From positions 1,674,001 to 1,738,000 of the forward strand of contig OZ017755.1 in assembly GCA_963969365.1 (NCBI GenBank): a stretch of 64,000 bases of DNA. Direction: 5' to 3'. This stretch comes from Asterochloris sp. CNOR1 (taxonomy: Eukaryota > Chlorophyta > Trebouxiophyceae > Trebouxiales > Trebouxiaceae). Positions 56,599-64,000 of the stretch are shown piece by piece; positions within the stretch are counted from its first letter, which is position 1, and each line of letters starts with the position of its first letter. Below the pieces are notes generated by a model. It was not told where the DNA came from. It worked only from the letters and a program-made list of their open reading frames with translations, and did not search any database. A program made the position numbers and the translations under genes.

Positions 56599-57948
56599 AT
56601 GGCCAGGGCCTGGAGCCTCAAGTACTTTTCCACTAGGCTCAGGCTGGCTTGTGAGGAGGGCCTGGCCCAGCTGCAGACAGCCAGCGGCAGCCTGCCCGTG
56701 GCAGTTCAGAAGGGCATGGAGACATTTGACAAGCAGCTCACCTCTGTCATCTACATCACAGGTCGGTCTGCCCACTGAGCCTTTACAAGTTCGAGATTGT
56801 GTGCAGATGGACAGCGCAGCACAGCCTTTGCAGCACAGCCTGCACTTGCACTTGGTACCACCACCCAGCAGTGGCATGAGGGAAGCGTAGTCTGCTCAAG
56901 CACACTGCCTCATGGCTGCAGCCACACATTCGGCCGCCATCCTGCCACATGATTCCATGCATCACTTGCAGGCGCTGCCATGGCACCCGCGCTCAACTCA
57001 AAGGCCTCCTCAGACCCAAGTGCGGTGGAAAAGCTTTTGGTGCGGCTCATCCCCCGGCCTAGCGAGAGGTGCCTGTCAGTGGGTGACATTGTGGCACACC
57101 AGTCCCCCCTGATCCACGCTGCCCAGGCTGAGCAGCAACAGGTGTGCTCCCATGCTGCCGCTGTAGTTGACATTCAGCCTGCGTTTGGTATACTGCAGCG
57201 GGCTGGCAGCCTGCATACAGGGGAGCTTGAGGCACACAACCCTGCTGAGTACAGTCACCTCACAGCATCAGCTGGTAACCTGCGAGGCCTTGGCCCTGCC
57301 CCTGGCAATATGCACCCCATGCCCTGGCCTTGCCATGTAGCTGCAGGTCAATGAAATGTGCTTTCAAAGGGAGCCACATGATACACTTCATCTCTGTGCA
57401 TTCCTACCTACAGGTCATGGTGCGCCGGATTGCTGCCCTCCCTGGGGATGACATGGTGTCAAACAGCCAGGAGGATGAGGCTTGGCAGGTCAGCTAATGG
57501 AATCCGGCAGTACAGCCTCAGGGGCTCTGCCTGCCATGATTGTACTCGCAGCCTCTTTATGCTGTAGCAAACACAATGGCTTTGAGGCTGTGAAGCTTGT
57601 CCGCATGCTCAGCCCAGATCCTTCTGCCAAAGGCTGCTGTCACTGACCCCTCGACTTCTCTGCATGATGCGTTGTGTTGTGTCTGGGCTGCAGGTGGCAT
57701 CAGGCCAGTGTTGGGTCTTGGCTGACAACGAGGCAATGAGGCCACCTGACGTCATTGATAGCCGCACCTTTGGGCCGCTGCCTATGGAGAACATTCTGGG
57801 GAGGATCATTTACCAGTCACAGTCGGCTGTGGAGCATGGACGGGTTCAAAACAGCGAGGACGCTGCAGAGGAGGACGCAGCAGTTCTGGCAGCAGAACTG
57901 GATGTGGAGACCTTTGTCTCTCGGCCAGAAGGCGGCAGCAGAGATTGA
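56599..57948 (+). CDS. S26 signal-peptidase-like protein lacking the catalytic Ser/Lys
   Basis: Four exons join in phase: 56599-56761, 56972-57141, 57414-57488, 57694-57948, giving 220 residues. It starts MARAWSLKYFSTRLRLAC. It matches the plant peptidase S24/S26 family related to mitochondrial inner-membrane peptidase: VIYITGAAMAPALN, CLSVGDIVAHQSPL, VMVRRIAALPGDDMV, GQCWVLADNEAMRPPDVIDS, then RTFGPLPMENILGRIIY. In active S26 enzymes the serine sits in (G)xSMxP and the lysine in V(K)RIxGxPGD. Here the corresponding positions are Ala (GAAMAP) and Arg (VRR), so proteolysis by the usual dyad is unlikely. The SRTFGP box is intact. It lies 219 bp after the TopBP1-like gene on the same strand and converges on the PP2C gene. 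Confidence 0.9.
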
Positions 57949-58205
57949 GCCTTCCTGTGGTGGCGGCTGGGGCCATTAGCTCAAGCAAAATGGTCAGGGC
58001 TGGGGCCACATTTTGCAGCTGGCACAGCACTGCCCTGCCACTGGTTCCTACAAACCTTATTGGGCTGAACAAGTTTTGTACCAAGACATCACTGACTGCC
58101 CATGTCATGTATCATCATCAGGCAGCTTCTATTAATATGTCATGGCCCCCTCCACAATGAAGCGCAATCCCAGTGACAATCAACATAAGAGATGAGCTTT
58201 GCACG
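57949..58205. other. Convergent interval, S26-like and PP2C genes
   Basis: 257 bp holding the 3' UTRs of both genes. No TGTAA was seen on either strand, so 3' ends here cannot be placed. Confidence 0.4.
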
Positions 58206-61098
58206 TCATTGTTTGTTGGTCGTTGTTTGGTTTGGCTCAAATGTCATGATCAGCACAGAGCAGTTGTCCTTGCATCGCCGCTCCCTGATGGTCTGCAGGG
58301 GCAAGCAACCCAAGCTTGGTGACGGTGGTGCATGTGCAAGAGGCTGCCATGCTACACCTCTGTGGAGTGCTGGCAGTCAGTGGGCTGACTATGCTGCAAC
58401 AATGGCAGCCTGCTGACAGTGGCCACGTCTGGCACTGCAGAGTCTGGACGTTTTGGCAGTGCGAGGATCCTGAGGATGTTGGCTGATAAACATGTGTGTC
58501 TGATAAGGCTCACCAAGTAGACGATTCTGTTGGCAGCCTCCTTGGGAGTCCTGCCTGCCTCTAAGAGCCCTTGTGTGGTTGTCACCGCGTCATCTGCAGA
58601 CCAGCAGCTCCAGAACCCGTCACAGCCCAAGAGCAGAAACTTGTCATGCTTTGTCAGGTTGAAGATTTGCACGTCTGCCACTGCGCTGAGGCCCTTGGAC
58701 TTGAGAGCAGCGTCCCCAAAGGCGCGAGATACCTCAGTTTTGCCTGCAGCATGGTGCCCGGAATCAGCAGTGGAGGCCACAGCCTGGATCCCAAAATCAC
58801 AGGATTTTCTTGTGAGCACTGTTGGGAATTGGAATTGAACACCATGTCCTAAAGGACCGAAACACCTCAGCCATGTGTTTTGGTGATCAGCAGTGGAGGC
58901 CATTGCCTTGACCTTTGAGCCCATCAAGCGCCCATGCAGATGCTGCTGGCACCAACTTGGAGCAGTGCTGTCACCACAGGCCACAACAGAGCTGTGTGGT
59001 GGCCCTTGAAATTGAGCACAGCATTCACAAAGGAGGCAAAAGCTTGGTCAAGCCCGCAGTCAGCAGTCAGGGTGCTTGCTGGGGTCTGCAGGGAGTGCAT
59101 GTGACATGCCAAACCTGAGGCCCAGGCAGGCACTGTACTGAAACTCTGCCCCCGCACCCACAAAAACTGCGTTCTGAGATGCTGTAATTGCAGTCCTGCA
59201 GCCCGAGCTGCTCAGCGAAATTTGGCAGCAAGCCCACCTTGCAGCCGCCCGTCCTTGGACACAAAGCCGCCAGCTTTCTCTATGCGCTGGCGCTCGCTTG
59301 GGAAGAGAGCTTTGTGCTCCCGGGTCAGCATGTGTGCCTTCAGCTGGCCTTGGTTGTCAAAGCGAGCCAGCACGCATCGAGAATCCCCTGCACATAACAA
59401 AGGAGTCGTCACAATGAGTGTTTGAAGAGCTCTAGCCTTTCATGGCAGTGGAGGTGCTGCAAAGCTGGCATGAGCGGCCTTCTGACGCTGCTTGTTGGGA
59501 GCGATATGAGTGTGCCTGCTTGTTCTATGCTCATGGCACTGCATGTGCATGCATCCCTGCCTGGGCTGCTCAGGCACAGGACTGGTAGCACAATGGAGCA
59601 TGTGCATGAAGCTTGCTTCCACACCTGCGCCCACATGGCATGATGCAGCTTACATTGAGGAACGGCGTCACCCAACAGACAATCTACAATGTAACGGCAG
59701 CAGGGGCTGCTGCAGTTGGGTGCTGCATGGCTTCAGAGTGCTTCACAGAAGGGCAGCACAGGACTCCTCCTGCAACGATCCTGTCCACCTCCAGAGCTGT
59801 GCGTTTTGCAGAACACCTTCTGACGGGGACAAGCACACTGTCACGTACAGAGAAGGGGCACCTGTCTGGCTTGCCTATGTTGCCCACCACGGCGCTGTCA
59901 GCCAGCACCCAGACAGCCACGCACACTGCGCCATCCCCCCAGCCCTTCTGTCTGCAGGCTGCCAGCACTGCCTTGTCCGTGGCGGCAAAGGACTGCTGGA
60001 CTGCCTTCCTTGCTGCCTTTGAGGTAACCACATGACACTCTGCCTCCTCAGACTCCTGCATGGCAAGCATCCGTGTCACACTGCAGCTGTGTTTGGCTGC
60101 TTGTGGCATGGAATGGGTGCCTGTGGGCTTGCGGGAGAGACCCTTGCGCAAACTCAGGCTGTCAACATACAGAAGCCATGCTGTGAGCACAGGCTACCCA
60201 GCAGCACAGGCAGATGCCTGCTGCACACCACAAGCTGCTTGACATCCACACTGTCACTGCTAGTTCAGCCACCTGCTACAAGTTGGCACAGCAATTTTGC
60301 TGCAAGAAGCTGCTGCCTGGAGCACAAAAGTGCACAGGCAAGTAAGCACCTGCTGCATGCTGACCTCTGGAGCAGAGATGGTGTCCCCGATGCCTGCTTT
60401 GACTGCTTCCTGCGGCAGAAGCTCACTTGCCAGACGAGCCACATCTCTGCCGCCATGCCCGTCCAACACAGCCGCAAAGGTCATCCTGCACACACATAGG
60501 TCACAGGGTCAGAGGTGGTAGGCACAGCAAAGCCTGCTGCATGGTCAAGCTATCACGCAGCATACCCTGCGGCTTCAGCAGGCCCGGCCGGCAGGTTCCT
60601 GTGGCAACAAGACTCTTCATGCAGCAAAGCCTGCAGCCTCAGCAGGCCTGGCAGTGGATGGTCTATAGCTGCGCCCTCGTCATGCTTGCAGGGTTTGTCA
60701 ACGTTTGTAAGAGATGTTGCCTGTCTGTGAAGAGAGCAGCAAGCCCATGCTAGTTGTTGCTTGTGTGGTTGCATTTTTGCAGCATCTGGCCTGGAAGCTT
60801 GCCTCCAGGGGTAACCTGCATCTGGTCGAGCATCCAGCTGCATCACTGCCACGTCTTCCATCTCATGGCGGTGCCCCTTGTCCTCTGCAGCTGCCAGCGT
60901 CACTCCGAAGCCTGGCAGGACTGCAGTCCTGCTTGGCTTGGGCTTCTTGGCAGGAATCGTCTCTGCATCAGGCTGTACAGGCCTCTTGAGGCTGGAGGTC
61001 TGCTGTTGCTTCCTGGGAAGGTTGTCATACACATCAAGTGCAGGAGCCTTCTGTGTGGCCTGCTCCTCTCCTGGATCAGCAAACATGTCCTCCTCCAT
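58206..61098 (-). CDS. PP2C-family protein phosphatase (ILKAP-like)
   Basis: Metal-dependent Ser/Thr phosphatase. The N-terminus MEEDMFADPGEEQATQ is acidic, then basic with KKPKPSR. PP2C motifs in order: AEDKGHRHEMEDVAVMQLD (60930-60850), FAAVLDGHGGRDVARLASEL (60490-60420; metal Asp in DGHGG), ARKAVQQSFAATDKAVLAA (60020-59950), GDSRCVLARF (59395), RQRIEKAGGFVSKDGRL (59290-59240), VSRAFGDAALK (58735-58700), FLLLGCDGFWSCWSADDAV (58650-58585; metal Asp), RRCKDNCSVLIMTF (58280-58235; metal Asp in DN), ending TTTNKQ. All metal-binding aspartates I can place are present, so it should be active. No signal or membrane helix. Head-to-head with the RNA exonuclease gene, 168 bp away. Confidence 0.92.
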
Positions 61099-61266
61099 GC
61101 TGTCTTCTTCACTCAGGTCTCAAGAACCCTAACTGATAAGCCATACTGCAATGGTCTGGCTTCGTCTAAGAGGTTGGGCCTCCTTTCTCTCTTGCCAGAC
61201 TGGGGGTAAGCGAGAGCTTGCCTAGGCAGGACGACATGTCTGTAGCAGTCTGCTAATCTGTTGGCC
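61099..61266. promoter_or_regulatory. Divergent promoter interval, PP2C and RNA exonuclease
   Basis: 168 bp between the two start codons, the shortest head-to-head spacing in the window. No clear TATA or CCAAT element was seen. Confidence 0.4.
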
Positions 61267-64000
61267 ATGACAGGAGCCAAGCGCCCCAGAGAAGCAATCA
61301 AGACCGCAGCTGATGACTCTGAACTGGAGGAGGGAGAGGTTCCTGCTCAGGAGGGAGAGGTCCGGCCTGCACCAGGCAATGTGCAGATGCCAGGCTGGCC
61401 ACAGGTGGGGACGCTTGAGCAGCCAGACCTGCTGCTTGCTAGTTGGCTTCAGCTGCAGCAGCTGCAGGATCAGGCACTTTGCGGCAGCCTTTGGTGAAAT
61501 AGCTTGCTACATTCTTGCGGACAACCTCTGTGCTGTGGGCCCTGGCCTGCCTTATAAAGCGGTTGCCAGTGCTGCTTGCCACAAGGCTTCAGCTGACACC
61601 CGACAAGGCCTTGGGCAGCAATATCACACCAGACCATCGGCTGCAGCCGAGCATCCTGAGGGGGATCTTGCCTGCCATGCAGAGCCACCGCCAGGTACCG
61701 CCGCCTCCGCCTGAGGACTCTCCCAACTTCGCAGCGGTCAGGCGCCACAAGAAGGCCAAGAAGGGCTACTCAGCAGCGAATGGCCACATGGCACCATTTC
61801 ATGATGTTTACGGGCCTAGGGCGCGGGCTGAGGTGTCCATCATGGTGCCCAGCCCCATCAGGATCTCAGATGTGCAGGGCCTCCTGATGTGGATGCTGGC
61901 AGAGGGGCAGAATGTCAGGTGGTGCTTTGTCAAGGTGGGGTCGTGCTCATGTCAGCATGCGGAGTTTCTTGGCCTGAACTGTTGCCTCTTCTACGCATAG
62001 CAGTAGGTCATGGCTTTCGGGTGTACGGCATCTTGTCTCACTACTCATTCTGTAACCTGTCTGGCCCTTGCAGCTTTTGATGGCCTGCTGACCCATTATG
62101 CGACAACAGAGGTGCTGCTGTGCAGAACAAGCCGCTGGTGAACAAAGTGGTCATGGTGGCCTTTCCTGGCTTGGACTTGCAGGCGTATGATGCCCACAAG
62201 GTGATGCTGCTGCCTGCCATGCCTTTATGGCAGCTTCTTGAGCTGATCAGCTGTGCTGGTGGCTATGCCAGGCCTGGTGTGCTGACGCAATGGGCAACTC
62301 ACTTGTTCCTGCAGTACCCTGGCTTGCTGGCCCGCAGTCAGCCCCGCTAAGGTGGTGTTGCACTTGCTGCAGGCCACCATGCTGAACCTCCAGAGCTTTG
62401 GCAAGCCAGCAACAGTGCTGGCTAAAAACGCCAGTGTCCGCAACGGTGAGACCTCTTGTCAGCTCGGCCTGAGGCATCTCATTGGTCACAACATGGGAAA
62501 GGGGGCAAAATCACAGCCCCCCAATGCAGCCTCACCCCACATGCACAGTGTTGTGGAATGCTATACGGCAGATGCCTGCCTCTCATGCATGTCGGCCATA
62601 TCCCATCTCAGTCCAGTTGGGATTCGCGTTGCAGGTGCCACCATTGCAGCCCTCTTCACAGTGCCCAAGAAGCAGCAGAAGCCCGGCAAGGGACAGGCCC
62701 AGCAGCAGCCTGGCAGCGCCACCAAGCCAGCAGCAGAGCCCTGCACGCCACCTTTCCCGCCCTCGCACTACCTGCTGTCAGTGGACGAGATGCAGTGCAA
62801 CAGCTATCCTCTGCCGGTGGCTGATGAGGAGGGTACCATGGTGTGCCCAGAGGAGTTTTTGGCCACCCAGCTAGCTGGTGAGTCTGCATGTAGAGCGTGG
62901 ACGGGATGTCCCTGACCAGCAGCCGCACCTGCAGGTCTGCACCAGGTAGCCTGGCAACACAGAGGTACTGACCCTGGTGCTTCTCAATGCAAGCTGCTTG
63001 CCAGGCTTCTGCGCAACAGAAGCTGGCATGCTGCACTCCAGATGTGTGTAAGCATACAGAGGACAAAGTCATCGCAACTTGGGGCTGGCACCTGCTCAAC
63101 AGCAGCTGCCATTGTGTTGCTTAGGTGCCTAATGCTAACAAGCGCTGTGCATGTAGAAGAAAACACCCATGTCACGACTCTGCAGCCATGGGCTGCACAG
63201 TGGCTGCCTGCATGATGCAGAGACATGTGACCTGCTTGCTGCTGTACATGCAGAGGGTAAGCCCCGCCATGAGCTCGTGGCTGTGGATTGCGAGATGTGC
63301 ATCACTGAGGCGGGGCAAGAGCTGACCCGCGTGTCTCTGGTGGGCAGAGAGGGCCAGGTGAGAGGCTGCACATTCAAAGTGTCTTCCCCGTTATTTGTTG
63401 CGCCTTGGCTGCCTTCACACGCACTGCTGCAGCAGCATGTCCTGACGGCTGCACTGGATGAGACGGCCTCCTACAACTGCCACACTGCACAGCGCCTGCC
63501 CTTTGCCAAGCCCTGCAGCACCTGTCTTGCACCTCAAAGCCAGAACAGTCCACAGAGGCAGCTTGCATCTTAGAGTGGCTTCTGTTGGAGAGTGAAATGT
63601 GGCTGAGTGGGGATTACGATGACCAGATTCACAACTTTGCTATGACTGTGTGAGAATTGTGTGCCTGTCTTCAAGCAATGTGCCCTGTGTGGTTGCAGCT
63701 GCTGCTTGATGAGCTGGTCAAGCCAGACAAACCCATCAGGGACTATGCCACACGCTTCAGCGGCATCAATGCGGCCATGCTGGAAAAGGTATGCGGTCTT
63801 CAAGAACACATGACTGATGCTGTGTTGTCGCTGGTACCCTGCCAGCCACATTGCACTTAGAGCCGCTTTAGGGGCTCAGACATCGTGCTCTGCACTTTGC
63901 ACCAGCTGGCCAGGCATTCTGCTGCAGGTGTGGCTGCAGTGCATGCCTGACCTCGTCGTGCCGTGTTTTACTTGCATGCTGTGATGCATGGCCATGGCGT
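61267..64000 (+). CDS. SDN5/REX1-type RNA exonuclease, partial (runs off the right edge)
   Basis: 3'-5' RNA exonuclease of the DEDD superfamily, close to plant SDN5. Starts MTGAKRPREAIKT, with an acidic SELEEGEVPAQEGEV segment. Exons: about 61620-61934 (PSPIRISDVQGLLMWMLAEG, VRWCFVK), 62123-62201 (NKPLVNKVVMVAFPGLDL), about 62375-62445 (MLNLQSFGKPATVLAKNAS), 62635-62880 (PPSHYLLSVDEMQCNSYPL), 63256-63357 (ELVAVDCEMCITEAGQELTR, containing the DxE of ExoI), 63700-63789 (LLDELVKPDKPIRDYATRFS, INAAMLEK). The ExoII and ExoIII motifs should follow beyond base 64000. The KKAKKGY basic stretch suggests a nuclear location, which is inferred. A DCEMC form rather than DCEMV is also common in REX1. Confidence 0.88.

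Noticed and set aside
1-64000. Transposons, viral insertions, CRISPR arrays, tRNA or rRNA genes
   Set aside because: No transposase, reverse transcriptase, integrase, terminal repeats, phage or viral structural gene, or RNA gene was recognisable. The EsV-1-7 name comes from a phaeovirus, but the gene here has introns throughout and sits among host genes.

Overview
This window is nuclear DNA of an intron-dense, GC-rich green alga. I place it in the chlorophytes, and a trebouxiophyte-like lineage is my best guess. Reasons: nearly every gene is split into short exons with ...TGCAG acceptors; several genes end in the chlorophyte poly(A) signal TGTAA; and the proteins are of plant/algal type (NADK2-type NAD kinase, plant EXO84, SDN5-type RNA exonuclease, plant S26-like protein). 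No rRNA, tRNA, CRISPR array or intact transposon was seen.

Layout. 1-2784 (-): partial, unrecognised helical protein. 2959-9033 (+): exocyst subunit EXO84. 9373-14035 (-): 519-residue protein with five EsV-1-7-like cysteine repeats behind a Met/His/Pro-rich repeat domain. 14935-17102 (-): TrmH/SpoU rRNA 2'-O-methyltransferase. ~17310-22565 (+): NADK2-type NAD kinase. 22967-24602 (-): coatomer zeta. 25110-27594 (+): proteasome beta-2. 27665-29140 (+): secreted RNase T2. 29984-~33660 (-): damaged TRANK1/UvrD-like helicase. 34343-36030 (-): two poorly known genes. 36337-40916 (+): divergent protein kinase. ~41352-43250 (-): candidate helical gene. 43377-56379 (+): TopBP1/Dpb11-like multi-BRCT gene. 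56599-57948 (+): S26 signal-peptidase-like protein without the catalytic dyad. 58206-61098 (-): PP2C phosphatase. 61267-end (+): SDN5/REX1-type RNA exonuclease, cut by the window edge.

The genes are mostly housekeeping and unrelated in function: membrane traffic (EXO84, COPZ), NADP supply, proteolysis, RNA processing, and DNA damage/replication (TopBP1). They form head-to-head pairs over 170-510 bp and close convergent pairs. I see no operon-like pathway logic.

The most unusual signal is at sequence level. In at least seven genes, on both strands, introns carry degenerate tandem copies of the neighbouring exon's edge together with its splice site, with periods of about 60 to 190 nt. The clearest case is the NAD kinase GSTAY exon, which is preceded by two decayed copies of itself. 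The second notable item is the EsV-1-7-like protein. All eight of its exons join in phase.
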